Positions 16,548 through 26,594 are shown, numbered from the stretch's first letter. The stretch is 64,000 nt of DNA from Palleronia sp. THAF1 (GCF_009363795.1 NZ_CP045420.1:1221001-1285000); one strand, 5' to 3'. Notes: a model not told the origin generated them from the sequence alone. Translations and numbers: made by a program.

Positions 16548-17822
16548 ATGAAACTGAATACACTGATGGCCACCGTGGCACTTGCCGCGCTCGGCACCGC
16601 CGCCACTGCGCAGGACACCACCGAACTGCGCATGATGTGGTATTCGGACGGGATCGAGGGCGAGGTCATGCAAGACCTGCTCGACCGCTTCGAGGAAGAG
16701 AACCCCGACATCGACGTGGTGCTCGACAATGTAGCCTATCAGGTCATTCAGGAGCAGCTGCCGATCCAGTTGGCTTCCGGTCAAGGCCCCGACATCGCAC
16801 GCGTCACGAACCTGAAAGAGCAGGCGCAGCACTGGTTGGACCTGTCCGATTACGTGGAAGACGCCGCTTATTGGGAAGAGAACTTCGGCAATCGCTTTGA
16901 CTGGATGCGCGAAGACGGATCCGACGCGATCCCCGGTTTCCTGACGCAGCTGACCATGGTTGGAGGCTACGCCAACAAGACCCTGTTCGAACAGGCGGGC
17001 GTCGAAATGCCCGGCGACGATGCAACGTGGGATGACTGGGTGAACGCCGCCGATGAAGTGCGCCAAAGCCAAGGCACCGCCGCGGCCTTCGCCGTGGACC
17101 GCTCTGGCCACCGTATCTCTGGCCCGAACGCGTCTTTCGGGGCCAACTACATCGCAGAAGACGGCACGCCCGCGCCGGTCGATGACGGCACGATGGCTTT
17201 CGTCGAAAAGCTGGTGAACTGGACGAAAGAGGGCAAGCAGCTGCCCGAAGTCTGGGTGTCGGCCGCTGGCACGACCTATCGCTCTGGCGCGGATGACTTC
17301 ATCAACGCGCAGATCCCGTTCCTCTACTCCGGCTCCTGGCAGGTGGCGAACCTGTCCACCAAGATCGGCGATGCCTTCGACTGGGTCGCCATCGGATCGC
17401 CCTGCGGCACGGCGGGCTGTTCGGGCCTTGCGGGCGGCGCGGCGCTGGTCGGCATCAAGTACACCGAGCACCCCGAAGAGGTGGCACGCGTGATGGACTT
17501 CCTCGCCTCTGAAGAAATCGTGCGCGAATTCTCCGAGCGTACACTGTTCCTTCCGGCCCACGCGGGCATCGTCGAAGCCGGCGGTCTGAATTTCCAGTCC
17601 GACGATCCGAACGTGCCCCCGGCGCTGGACCGTTTCGTGCAAGCCTCCGGTGAGACGCTGCCGCTGGCCGACCAGCTTCCCGCCTGGAAGTGGGCCAACG
17701 CCTACTACGGCGCGCTCGTGACCCGTGCCTCGCAAGCCATGGCCGACGAGATCACGCTGGAAGAAGCGCGGATGCTGATGGATCAGGACATCGCCGACGC
17801 GGTCGAGAACGCGTCGCAGTAA
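16548..17822 (+). CDS. Sugar ABC transporter substrate-binding protein (family 1)
   Basis: 424 residues from the ATG at 16548, preceded by GGGAGGA. Signal peptide MKLNTLMATVALAALGTAATAQ. The mature part is a MalE/UgpB-like binding protein: LRMMWYSDGIEGEVMQDLLDRF, QLPIQLASGQGPDIARV and QIPFLYSGSWQVANL. The ligand is inferred to be an unsaturated uronic-acid oligosaccharide, because the operon begins with GH105 and KduI. It feeds the two permeases and ATPase encoded directly downstream. Confidence 0.92.
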   Translation: MKLNTLMATVALAALGTAATAQDTTELRMMWYSDGIEGEVMQDLLDRFEEENPDIDVVLDNVAYQVIQEQLPIQLASGQGPDIARVTNLKEQAQHWLDLSDYVEDAAYWEENFGNRFDWMREDGSDAIPGFLTQLTMVGGYANKTLFEQAGVEMPGDDATWDDWVNAADEVRQSQGTAAAFAVDRSGHRISGPNASFGANYIAEDGTPAPVDDGTMAFVEKLVNWTKEGKQLPEVWVSAAGTTYRSGADDFINAQIPFLYSGSWQVANLSTKIGDAFDWVAIGSPCGTAGCSGLAGGAALVGIKYTEHPEEVARVMDFLASEEIVREFSERTLFLPAHAGIVEAGGLNFQSDDPNVPPALDRFVQASGETLPLADQLPAWKWANAYYGALVTRASQAMADEITLEEARMLMDQDIADAVENASQ

Positions 17823-17828
17823 GCGCAT

Positions 17829-18845
17829 ATGTCCGCCATTGGAAAAACCTTGGGCAGCGTGGTCACGCTGCCCTTGATCTGGCTCGCGCGCGCCGTCGAT
17901 TACCCCTTGCGGTGGTGGCAGCGCAAAACCGGGCAGGGCGGGATGGCGGCTGCCTTCCTTGCCCCCAACCTTGCGATCTTCGGCGTCTTCGTGCTGTTCC
18001 CGCTGGCGCTGAACTTCGTCTACTCGACCACGGCGGGCACCAACGTGCTGCTGTCGGACCGCACCTTCGTCGGCGCTGATCAATACGCACGGCTGCTGGC
18101 CTGCGAGGATTACACCCGCGCCATCACCTGCCGCGAAGACCTGTTCTGGCGTGCCGCTGGCAACACGTTCTTCTTCGTCATTCTACAGGTCACGATGATG
18201 GTCGTCGTCTCGACGATCACAGCGCTGATCCTGAACCGCAACATCGCCGGTCGCGGCTTTTTCCGCGCGGTCTTCTTCTTTCCAGTCCTACTGTCTCCGG
18301 TCGTCGTCGGCCTGATATGGCGGTGGATCCTGCAACGGCAGGGCCTGCTGAACCTGATCATGGTGAACCTTGGGCTGGACCCAGAGGTCTGGCTGAATGA
18401 CCGCACCTACGCCTTCGCGGCCACCATAGGCGTGTCGGTCTGGGCGCATATGGGCTTTTACACGTTGATCCTGCTGGCCGGTCTGCAGGCGATCCCGCGC
18501 GATCTGTACGAGGCGGCTGAGATGGACGGCACGCCGCCGGGCCGCGTCTTTTGGCGCATCACGCTGCCGCTTCTGGGGCCGAACCTTGCGGTGGTGCTGG
18601 TGCTGTCGCTGATCAAGGGCGTGCAGATCTTTGATGAGGTCTACGTTCTGACTGGCGGCGGGCCGGGCACCTCGACCCTGTATCTCACGCAATATATCTA
18701 CGAAGTCGGCTTCGCCTCGATCCTGCGCAATCCGGGGCTGGCGGCGGCGGCGTCGATCCTGATGGGGCTGGTGCTGGTGGTTCTGACACTGGTGCAGCTG
18801 TGGCTGTCGCGCCGATCCGAAGGCAAGGGGAGGCGTGACGCATGA
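17829..18845 (+). CDS. Sugar ABC transporter permease (MalF-like)
   Basis: 338 residues. About six membrane helices follow a cytoplasmic N-terminal segment of about 40 residues; the first helix is AAFLAPNLAIFGVFVLFPLALNF. The EAA motif is EAAEMDGTPPGRVFWRITLPLLGP. It has a short loop rich in charged residues and Cys (LLACEDYTRAITCREDLFW) in the first periplasmic part. The gene starts six bases after the binding-protein stop and overlaps the next permease by four bases. It forms a heterodimeric channel with that permease. Confidence 0.92.
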   Translation: MSAIGKTLGSVVTLPLIWLARAVDYPLRWWQRKTGQGGMAAAFLAPNLAIFGVFVLFPLALNFVYSTTAGTNVLLSDRTFVGADQYARLLACEDYTRAITCREDLFWRAAGNTFFFVILQVTMMVVVSTITALILNRNIAGRGFFRAVFFFPVLLSPVVVGLIWRWILQRQGLLNLIMVNLGLDPEVWLNDRTYAFAATIGVSVWAHMGFYTLILLAGLQAIPRDLYEAAEMDGTPPGRVFWRITLPLLGPNLAVVLVLSLIKGVQIFDEVYVLTGGGPGTSTLYLTQYIYEVGFASILRNPGLAAAASILMGLVLVVLTLVQLWLSRRSEGKGRRDA

Positions 18846-19897
18846 GCCACGTGTCGCAATTCCTTTTCCGCCGCCGGGGCCACAGCAATCGCTGGCATTG
18901 GACCGATGTGGTCACGTGGCTGTGGCTGATCGGCGGCACGATCCTGATGTTCGGGCCGGCGCTGTGGCTGGTGTCGTCGTCCTTCAAAGGGCCCGCCGAA
19001 CTGGCCGAGTTCCCACCCACGCTGCTGCCCTACCAACAGATCACGATTGCCGTGGACGGCTACGACGACCCGCTGCCCCTCTACACGGTTCAGACCGAGG
19101 ACGGCGGCACCCGGCGGCTGGCCGAGATCCGTCGGATCGGCACCAATGCTCAGATGGTCGACCCTGATGCGCCGGACGAGCGCATCGACGTCAACATCGC
19201 CGACCGCACCCCGGTCCGCGAGATTGGGCTGGCGACCGAAAACTACATCGAACCCTTGCTCGCAAACGACTTCCTGCGCTTTTTATGGAACTCGGTCTTC
19301 GTCACCACGATGGCGACGATCATCACGCTGCTGACCAATTCCATGGCCGCCTTCGCCCTGTCTAAATACCAGTTCCGGGGCCGGGATGCCGTGATGCTGA
19401 TCATCGTCGCCACACTGATGGTGCCGTTGTCGGTCATCCTTGTGCCGCTGTATTCGGTCGTGAACGCGACCGGGCTGCTGAACTCACTTTGGGGCGTCAT
19501 CCTGCCCACGGTCGCCACGCCCACGGGCGTCTTCTTGCTGCGCCAGTACATGTTGACGATCCCCGACGAATTGCTGGAAGCCGCACGGATGGACCACGCG
19601 AGCGAGTGGCAGATCTACTGGCGTATCGTTCTGCCATTGGCCGCGCCCGCGCTGGCCGTGCTGGCGATCTTCTCGGTCGTCTGGCGCTGGAACGACTTCC
19701 TGTGGCCGCTGATCGTGCTGTCGCAGCGCGAGACCTATACGTTGCAGGTGGGCCTGAACACCTACGCGGGCGAATTGAACGTGCAGTGGCACTACATCCT
19801 TGCGATGACCGTGGTGACGATGATCCCGGTCGTCCTTGTCTTCGTCTTCCTGCAACGCTTCATCACCACCGGCATCGCCGGCGCTGGCATCAAGTAA
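18842..19897 (+). CDS. Sugar ABC transporter permease (MalG-like) with enlarged periplasmic loop
   Basis: 351 residues, longer than the usual 270-300. The extra length is an insert of about 85 residues between the first two helices (roughly residues 60-145, from TIAVDGYDDPLPLYTVQTED to GLATENYIEPLL). It is hydrophilic and probably periplasmic, where it could contact the binding protein. The C-terminal half is standard, with EAARMDHASEWQIYWRIVLPLAAP as the ATPase-contact loop. It is co-translated with the upstream permease (ATGA) and followed by the ATPase gene after ten bases. Confidence 0.9.
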   Translation: MSHVSQFLFRRRGHSNRWHWTDVVTWLWLIGGTILMFGPALWLVSSSFKGPAELAEFPPTLLPYQQITIAVDGYDDPLPLYTVQTEDGGTRRLAEIRRIGTNAQMVDPDAPDERIDVNIADRTPVREIGLATENYIEPLLANDFLRFLWNSVFVTTMATIITLLTNSMAAFALSKYQFRGRDAVMLIIVATLMVPLSVILVPLYSVVNATGLLNSLWGVILPTVATPTGVFLLRQYMLTIPDELLEAARMDHASEWQIYWRIVLPLAAPALAVLAIFSVVWRWNDFLWPLIVLSQRETYTLQVGLNTYAGELNVQWHYILAMTVVTMIPVVLVFVFLQRFITTGIAGAGIK

Positions 19898-19907
19898 GGG
19901 GCTGCGC

Positions 19908-20938
<1,031 letters not shown>

Positions 20939-20954
<16 letters not shown>

Positions 20955-21787
20955 CCGGTCAGGAACTGAAGCACGGCGGCGCGCATAGCGGGCGTTTCCT
21001 CGTGCCCGTGGTTCGGCTCCACGGTCACGGACAGGGCGGTGGGCGCATCGGCATAGCCTTCTGCCACATCCCCGAGCGCGATGCCCCTTGAGTCGTCGGG
21101 TGTCAGCGGGTCGAGCGCGCCCAACCCGATGAGCTGCGGACGCGGCGCGATCATCCCGGCGATCTGGCCGTTGCGGGCCAAGGTGGGCAGGCCGGGAATC
21201 GTCAGGTAAGGCCCATGCAGATCATGCGCGCCACTGGCCATTAACGCGTCCAAGTCGGCGAGGCAGCACAGCTGGACTACGGCGGAGACACGCGTGTCTA
21301 CGCCCGCCAGCCAATAGCCCAACGTCGCCCCCATCGATATTCCGTAGATGGCGACCGACCCGAAGCGCGCATCGCTTTCCAGCCAGTCCAGTTGTGACGA
21401 CAGCTCGCCCAGCATCCGCCCGGCCAGCGAGCCGCCACGCCACAGCGCGGCCTTCGCGGCGGCGTTTTCCTTTTCATGCTGGCGGGTGCCGAAACACGGC
21501 AGGTCGATACAGACAGAAGCGATGCCAAGCTGCGAGAGAGCAGGGCCAAGCGGCGCGGGGCTGGCGGGGCGGCCTTGGGTCAGTTCCCGCGCGCCGAGGT
21601 CGTAGCGGTTCCCATGGGCGTGGATCATCAGGACGGTGGGCCAGGGCGGCGGGGTGTCGGGTGTCACCAGCACGCCGCCGACCACGTCGCCATTCGCAGC
21701 GGCGAAGCTCAGCCGCCCGGCATCCTCGGACACAAAACGCAGTGGATGGCGGCCGATTTCGAACCGATCCGCCAGTCGCTGTCGCAT
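20939..21787 (-). CDS. Alpha/beta-hydrolase, dienelactone-hydrolase/acetylxylan-esterase-like
   Basis: 282 residues. The alpha/beta-hydrolase core has an oxyanion-region HAHGNRYDLG, a nucleophile elbow YGISMGATLGYWLAG (Ser), a late Asp in GALDPLTPDDSRG and the catalytic His in EPNHGHEETPAMR. There is no signal peptide. The start overlaps the hisA stop by one base (TGATG), and the 3' end overlaps the sugar ATPase gene. It may deacetylate imported oligosaccharides, as its position beside the uronate operon suggests, but the head-to-tail coupling with hisA means it could simply belong to that transcript. Substrate unknown. Confidence 0.82.
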
Positions 21788-22506
21788 CAGCCCTGCAGAG
21801 CCTTCAGCGCCGCGCGAAGGTCGATCGCGCCGTCATAGAGCGCCCGGCCAGAGATCGCGCCCGCGATGACGCCAGTGTCGCGCAGGGCCAGCAGGTCATC
21901 CATCGACGACACGCCGCCCGATGCGATCACCGGAATGTCCACCGCGCGGGCCAGGGCCCCGGTCGCCGGGATGTTCGGGCCCGCCATCGCGCCATCGCGG
22001 TCGATGTCGGTATAGATGATCGCCGCGACGCCTGCGTCTTCGAACTGGCGAGCGAGGTCCGTCACCATCACGTCGGTCTCTTCGGCCCAGCCGCGGGTTG
22101 CAACACGGCCGTTGCGCGCATCCAGACCCACCGCCACTTTGCCGGGAAACGCCCTTGCGGCCTGCCGCACAAGATCGGGGTCTTCCACGGCGACGGTGCC
22201 AAGGATGACCCGCGCCAGCCCTTTGTCCAACCACGACTCGATGGTAGCCATATCGCGGATACCGCCGCCCAATTGGCAGGGCACGTCCACGCGGGACAGG
22301 ATCGCCTCGACCGCCTCGGCGTTCACGGGACGCCCGGCGAAGGCGCCGTTCAGGTCCACCAGATGCACCCAGGCGCAGCCAGCGTCGACGAAGGTGGCCG
22401 CCTGTGCGGCGGGGTCGTCCCCGAACACTGTCGCGGCCTCCATGTCGCCTTTCAACAGGCGCACGCATTGGCCGTCCTTCAGGTCGATGGCGGGATACAG
22501 GATCAT
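21787..22506 (-). CDS. hisA: Phosphoribosylformimino-5-aminoimidazole carboxamide ribotide isomerase HisA
   Basis: 239 residues from the ATG at 22506 ([20 protein letters not shown]). It is a (beta/alpha)8 barrel related to HisF, with catalytic Asp8 and a second Asp in [10 protein letters not shown], and phosphate loops GGGIRD and [10 protein letters not shown]. It catalyses the Amadori rearrangement that produces the HisF/HisH substrate. It is followed on the same strand by the esterase rather than hisF; hisF-hisE lie 11 kb away, past the inserted catabolic cluster. Confidence 0.95.
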   Translation of the reverse strand: MILYPAIDLKDGQCVRLLKGDMEAATVFGDDPAAQAATFVDAGCAWVHLVDLNGAFAGRPVNAEAVEAILSRVDVPCQLGGGIRDMATIESWLDKGLARVILGTVAVEDPDLVRQAARAFPGKVAVGLDARNGRVATRGWAEETDVMVTDLARQFEDAGVAAIIYTDIDRDGAMAGPNIPATGALARAVDIPVIASGGVSSMDDLLALRDTGVIAGAISGRALYDGAIDLRAALKALQG

Positions 22507-22639
22507 TGGCGGGACTCCGGTTCTGAACGCTGCCGCTTGTGGCACCGTGCCGCGTTACTTGGCAAGCCGACCTCACGTCACTCTGGACAACGCACGCGGC
22601 CCCGGCACGATGAAGATACATCTTTGGGAGGAGACCCAC

Positions 22640-23029
22640 ATGAAACGTATCGTTCTTTCCGCCATCGCGGTTCTTGGAATGGCCGGAATGGCCAGCGCCG
22701 ACCCGATCGAGGGCACATGGCAGACCCAGCCGGATGACGGCCGCGTCGGTCACATCCAGATCGCCCCCTGCGGTGGCGGATATTGCGGCACGCTCGTCCG
22801 CTCGTTCGACACGTCGGGCGCGGTCGTGCAGACCGGTAACGAAGGCAGTCAGATCGTGCGCCAGATGTCGCCGACGGGCGGTGGCAACTACACCGGCAAG
22901 GTGTTCCGCCCCTCGAACGGCAAGGTCTACAACGGCAAGGCGGCGGTGTCGGGCAACTCGATGAAGCTCTCGGGCTGTGTCGCGGGCGGTTTGTTGTGCT
23001 CGTCGCAGACCTGGCAGCGCGTTAATTAA
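22640..23029 (+). CDS. DUF2147 family exported protein
   Basis: 129 residues. GGGAGGAG precedes the ATG at 22640, and a signal peptide (MKRIVLSAIAVLGMAGMASA) is present. The mature protein has the DUF2147 pattern: IEGTWQTQPDDGRVGHIQI, YCGTLVRSF, GKVFRPSNGKVYNGKAAVSG and a final SSQTWQR. DUF2147 proteins are small lipocalin-like beta barrels, probably periplasmic, of unknown function. Four Cys could form two disulfides. It is divergent from hisA. Confidence 0.88.
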   Translation: MKRIVLSAIAVLGMAGMASADPIEGTWQTQPDDGRVGHIQIAPCGGGYCGTLVRSFDTSGAVVQTGNEGSQIVRQMSPTGGGNYTGKVFRPSNGKVYNGKAAVSGNSMKLSGCVAGGLLCSSQTWQRVN

Positions 23030-23087
23030 GGGAACGCTGCTCGACAATCTTCGTTGGTCCTTCGAAATTCAATCGGAGGACCGACAC

Positions 23088-23909
23088 ATGCCGATCGTGC
23101 AAACGACCGACAAGACTGAACTTTTCGTCAAGGACTGGGGCGAGGGCCGCCCCGTCGTATTGATTCACGGCTGGCCGCTGAACGCCGACAGTTGGGAGCA
23201 TCAGGCCCTGGCGTTGGTCGATGCAGGCTTTCGCGCCGTGTCCTACGACCGCCGCGGCTTCGGTCGGTCCGGCCAACCCTTTGGCGGCTACACCTACGAC
23301 TGCATGGCCGACGATCTGGCCAGTGTGATGGATGCGCTCGACCTGCGCGACGCGACGATTGCCGGTTTCTCCATGGGAGGCGGAGAGGTCGCGCGCTATG
23401 TAAGCCGTCACGGGACCGCCAAGCTGCGCTCGGCGGCGCTGATTTCGTCCATCGCGCCCTTCATGAAGAAAACGAAGGACAATCCAGACGGCGTGGACGA
23501 GAGCGTCTTCACGGATATGAAGGATGGCGTACGCAAGGATCGCCCGCAGTTTCTGGCTGACTTCTTCCCCGGCTTTTACGGAAATGACACCGATGCCGGT
23601 GGCGTCAGCCAAGCTGTGCTGCAGTGGACGTGGAACATGGCGATGATGGCCAGCCCGAAGGCGACGCTCGACTGCATCGACGCCTTCGGCCACACCGATC
23701 TGCGCCCGGATATGGAGAAGTTCGATATCCCCACGCTGGTCGTTCACGGCACCGGCGATCAGGTGGTGCCCATCGACACCTCTGGACGGGCCGCCGCCAA
23801 GGCGATCAAGAAATCCACGCTGAAGGAATACGATGGCGCGCCGCACGGGTTGACCGCGACCCATGCCGAACAGTTGAACCGCGACTTGGTCGACTTCCTG
23901 AAAGGCTGA
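23088..23909 (+). CDS. Alpha/beta-hydrolase of the non-haem chloroperoxidase/arylesterase type
   Basis: 273 residues from the ATG at 23088, preceded by GGAGG. The fold and motifs match bacterial non-haem haloperoxidase-like esterases: VLIHGWPLNADSWEHQ, YDRRGFGRSGQPFGGYTYD, nucleophile elbow IAGFSMGGGEVARY (Ser), Asp in HGTGDQVVPID and His in APHGLTATHAE. Such enzymes hydrolyse small esters or show perhydrolase activity; the natural substrate is usually unknown. There is no signal peptide. A perfect 12-bp hairpin lies just after the stop. Confidence 0.9.
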   Translation: MPIVQTTDKTELFVKDWGEGRPVVLIHGWPLNADSWEHQALALVDAGFRAVSYDRRGFGRSGQPFGGYTYDCMADDLASVMDALDLRDATIAGFSMGGGEVARYVSRHGTAKLRSAALISSIAPFMKKTKDNPDGVDESVFTDMKDGVRKDRPQFLADFFPGFYGNDTDAGGVSQAVLQWTWNMAMMASPKATLDCIDAFGHTDLRPDMEKFDIPTLVVHGTGDQVVPIDTSGRAAAKAIKKSTLKEYDGAPHGLTATHAEQLNRDLVDFLKG

Positions 23910-23920
23910 CCTTTCACTGC

Positions 23921-23953
23921 GCCTCCCGCCCGCTTAAGTGACGGGCGGGAGGC
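23921..23953 (+). promoter_or_regulatory. Perfect 12-bp stem-loop that masks the ribosome site of the next gene
   Basis: The left arm 23921-23932 (GCCTCCCGCCCG) is the exact complement of the right arm 23942-23953, with a nine-base loop. The right arm includes GGGAGG, the Shine-Dalgarno for the ATG at 23960. There is no T-run, so it is not a classic terminator. It could limit translation of the glutathionylspermidine-synthase-like gene unless the structure opens. Confidence 0.65.
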
Positions 23954-23959
23954 AGTCAC

Positions 23960-25132
23960 ATGCAACGGATCGATCTGGGCGCGCGGCCCGACTGGAAAGA
24001 AAAGGCAGAGGCCGCGGGCTTCACCTTTCACCACATGGACGGCGCCCAGTACTGGGACGAATCCAGCGCCTACGCCTTCACGCTGGAACAGATCGAGCGG
24101 GATCTTGAAGCTCCGGCGGAAGAGTTGCACGCCATGTGCCGCGAGGCGGTCGCGAAGATCGTTTTGTGCGAAGACCTGCTGACCCGTCTGTGCATCCCAC
24201 GCGCGCATTGGGATCTGGTGGAGCGGTCTTGGGCGAACGCCGACCCCGAATTGTACGGCCGGATGGACTTCGCCTACGGTGGCCCCAACCACGGCGACGG
24301 CAAAGCCAAGCTGCTGGAATACAACGCCGATACCCCGACCACCCTGTATGAGACCAGCGGCTTTCAGTGGCATTGGCTGGAGGACATGATCGCCGCCGGT
24401 CGCCTGCCCGAGGGCACAGACCAGTTCAACGGACTGCACGAGGCTCTGGCGGCGCGCTTCGCCGAGCTGTTCCCCCAAGGCACCGATATCCACTTCGCGG
24501 CCTTCGAGGATGCCGTGGAAGATTACGCCACCGCCGAGACCATCGGCTGGGCCGCGCGAGAAGGCGGAATGGGCGCGCATTTCACCGACATCCGCAAGAT
24601 CGGCGTGACCGAAGCGGGGCAGTTCGCCGACAGCGACGACCGGGTGATCGGCACACTCTTCAAGCTGTATCCGTGGGAAGACATGCTGCGCGACGATTTC
24701 GCGGATGCGATCCAAGAGGCGCAGTGCCAGTTCCTGGAGCCGGCGTGGAAGGCCGTCGTATCGAACAAAGGTATCCTGCCCGTACTGTGGGAGATGTTTC
24801 CCGACCACCCCAACCTGCTGCCCGCCGTCTTCGCCGATCAGAACGCCGACGCGCTGGGGCCGAACGTGGTCGAAAAACCGATTTTCAGCAGAGAGGGTGC
24901 TGGCGTTCGTATTCGGGCGGAGGGCGCGAACGAGGCCTCTAGCGACACGTCCTACGATGCACACCCCCGCATCCTGCAACAATACGCCCCGTTGCCGACC
25001 TTCGGCGACGACAATACGGTAACGGGAGTCTGGATGGTCGGGTCAGAGGCGCATGGCCTGGGCTTGCGCGAAGACCGCTCGCTTATCACGCAAGATACCA
25101 GCCGTTTTCGTCCGCACTACATCGAAGCCTAA
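23960..25132 (+). CDS. Glutathionylspermidine synthase-like ATP-grasp protein (YgiC/YjfC family)
   Basis: 390 residues covering the whole GSP_synth domain: GFTFHHMDGAQYWDESSAYAF, FAYGGPNHGDGKAKLLEYNADTPTTLYETS, KLYPWEDML, a NKGILPVLWEMFPDHPNLLPA block, and VEKPIFSREGAGVRI, where the Lys and Glu/Arg belong to the ATP site. The fold ligates an amine to glutathione in the bifunctional GspS, but the amidase domain is absent here. E. coli YgiC and YjfC share this domain, and their substrates are uncertain. It is followed 12 bases later by a DUF1190 gene, the partner of ygiC in ygiB-ygiC operons. Confidence 0.88.
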   Translation: MQRIDLGARPDWKEKAEAAGFTFHHMDGAQYWDESSAYAFTLEQIERDLEAPAEELHAMCREAVAKIVLCEDLLTRLCIPRAHWDLVERSWANADPELYGRMDFAYGGPNHGDGKAKLLEYNADTPTTLYETSGFQWHWLEDMIAAGRLPEGTDQFNGLHEALAARFAELFPQGTDIHFAAFEDAVEDYATAETIGWAAREGGMGAHFTDIRKIGVTEAGQFADSDDRVIGTLFKLYPWEDMLRDDFADAIQEAQCQFLEPAWKAVVSNKGILPVLWEMFPDHPNLLPAVFADQNADALGPNVVEKPIFSREGAGVRIRAEGANEASSDTSYDAHPRILQQYAPLPTFGDDNTVTGVWMVGSEAHGLGLREDRSLITQDTSRFRPHYIEA

Positions 25133-25144
25133 GAGGATCAGCCA

Positions 25145-25732
25145 ATGACCACCCGTAAACGCTCCCGCACCGCCCGCGTGGTTCTTCTGGGCTCTGCCGC
25201 CTTCGGTCTGGCCGCCTGTCAGCCCGAGGAACGGGTCGAGGCCGAAGTCTTCCCGACGGTCGAGGAATGCCAGGCCGTCGCCGGTCTGGGCGACAACGAC
25301 TTCACCGCAGAAGACTGCGCGCAGGGCTTTGCCGAAGCGGAAGCGGTCCACCGTGAAAGTGCACCGCGCTACGCGGATCAGGACGTCTGCGAAGAGCAGC
25401 ACGGCGGCGAATGCATCGTCGAGCAACGCACTGACGGCACATCCATCTTCCTGCCGCTGCTGGCGGGCTACATGATCGGCAACATGCTGGGCGGGCGCGG
25501 CATGGCTGCGCAGCCCTTGTATCGCACTGGAGCGGGCAACTACTCGACACCGGGCGGACGCACCACGCTGTCGGGCCTGCGCGGATCGACCCAAGTGCGC
25601 CCCGCATCCTTCGCCGCCAACCCCTCTACCCGCACGGCAGCCCCGTTATCGCGCCAAGCGGTGCAATCGCGTGGCGGCTTCGGCGCGTCTCGAACGGGGG
25701 GCGGTTTTGGGTCGCGCTCGTTCGGGGGCTGA
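25145..25732 (+). CDS. DUF1190 (YgiB-like) lipoprotein
   Basis: 195 residues. GAGGATCAGCCA precedes the ATG. After a basic N-terminus and hydrophobic stretch comes a lipobox-like FGLAACQ. DUF1190 features include paired Cys in TVEECQ, AEDCAQGF and DVCEEQHGGECI, then the Gly-rich FLPLLAGYMIGNMLGGRG helix. The tail from about residue 125 is low-complexity Ser/Thr/Gly/Arg-rich, ending in repeated GGFG motifs. In enterobacteria this family pairs with YgiC, as here, although the gene order is reversed. Likely envelope-located; function unknown. Confidence 0.85.
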   Translation: MTTRKRSRTARVVLLGSAAFGLAACQPEERVEAEVFPTVEECQAVAGLGDNDFTAEDCAQGFAEAEAVHRESAPRYADQDVCEEQHGGECIVEQRTDGTSIFLPLLAGYMIGNMLGGRGMAAQPLYRTGAGNYSTPGGRTTLSGLRGSTQVRPASFAANPSTRTAAPLSRQAVQSRGGFGASRTGGGFGSRSFGG

Positions 25733-25828
25733 ACACGTCAGGATTGCACGACAAAGTCATGTATCAACCTTTGAAACGGCGCGGACCGGGAAGAAACCCT
25801 GCTTCGTGACATCAAGTTAGAAGTTGAG

Positions 25829-26059
25829 ATGAAAAGACTTTTGTTGGCTGCGGGCCTTCTATCGGGCTGCGTGGCGACGCCTGAAGAAACTGGATCAATC
25901 GAGGTGCGGATGCTGCGCATAGCTTGCGTCGCTGGCGATATGTCGGCTTGTGCGGCGAACGAGCGTTTCGCGTTGCAGCGCGAACAGGCTGCGATGCTTC
26001 AGCCAAGCCCGGATTTCGCGGCACCGGTTCCGCAATACACGTTCCGCCAAGTGAACTAA
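25829..26059 (+). CDS. Small putative lipoprotein
   Basis: 76 residues. Start MKRLLLAAGLLSGCVATPEE gives a short signal with a lipobox ending LLSGC. The remainder includes RMLRIACVAGDMSACAANERF, with two Cys eight residues apart, and no known domain. The ribosome site is weak (GAAGTTGAG). Codon use and the clean lipobox argue for a real gene, but nothing indicates a role. The convergent sufT terminator lies just downstream. Confidence 0.6.
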   Translation: MKRLLLAAGLLSGCVATPEETGSIEVRMLRIACVAGDMSACAANERFALQREQAAMLQPSPDFAAPVPQYTFRQVN

Positions 26060-26083
26060 GGTCGGCGCCTGAACCTGAAAAGC

Positions 26084-26119
26084 AAAAGCGCGGCGGGGTT
26101 CAATGACCGCGCCGCGCTT
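26084..26119 (-). terminator. Rho-independent terminator for sufT
   Basis: A 10-bp perfect stem (26086-26095 with 26110-26119, arms AAGCGCGGCG/CGCCGCGCTT) and 14-base loop. Read on the reverse strand it is followed by CTTTTGCTTTTC. It lies between the small lipoprotein gene and sufT and may also serve the former. Confidence 0.7.
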
Positions 26120-26168
26120 AAACTCCGTAGCGTCGTATGCTCTGCAGTAGAGCCCGCAGGCGATGCCC

Positions 26169-26528
26169 CTACATGAACCCCAGTTCAAGCCGCGCTTCGT
26201 CGGACATCATGTCCATGCCCCATGGCGGCTCCCACACCAGATCGACGTCCACTTGCTTGACGCCGGGCACAGAAGACACGGCGTCTGCGACCCAACCGGG
26301 CATCTCTCCGGCGACGGGGCAGCCGGGGGCGGTCAGGGTCATGATGACCTTCACGGCGTTCTCGTCGTCGATCAGGATCGTGTAGACGAGGCCGAGATCG
26401 AAGATATTCACCGGGATTTCCGGGTCGTAGACGGAACGGCAGGCTTCGACCACGTCCACATGCAGGGCGTGGTCGGTCGAGGAGGGCTGGATCAGCGGTG
26501 TGCCTTCCAGTTGTTCGGTCTGGGACAT
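26169..26528 (-). CDS. sufT: SufT/MIP18 (DUF59) family iron-sulfur assembly protein
   Basis: 119 residues. The DUF59 core is visible: EACRSVYDPEIPVNIFDLGLVYTI, then LTAPGCPVAGEMPGWV with the conserved Cys, and DVDLVWEPPWGMDMMSDEAR. This C-terminal WEPPW-MSDEAR pattern marks the SufT/PaaD-like branch involved in maturing Fe-S proteins. It acts in the cytoplasm. It is separated from sufE by 20 kb and no other suf genes are nearby. Transcription ends at the hairpin at 26.1 kb. Confidence 0.9.
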   Translation of the reverse strand: MSQTEQLEGTPLIQPSSTDHALHVDVVEACRSVYDPEIPVNIFDLGLVYTILIDDENAVKVIMTLTAPGCPVAGEMPGWVADAVSSVPGVKQVDVDLVWEPPWGMDMMSDEARLELGFM

Positions 26529-26594
26529 GGGGTTTCCTGTCGGTAAGTCTGACGGAATAGATAGGGATTCCGGCGCGCAGGGTCCAGTGGGCGA

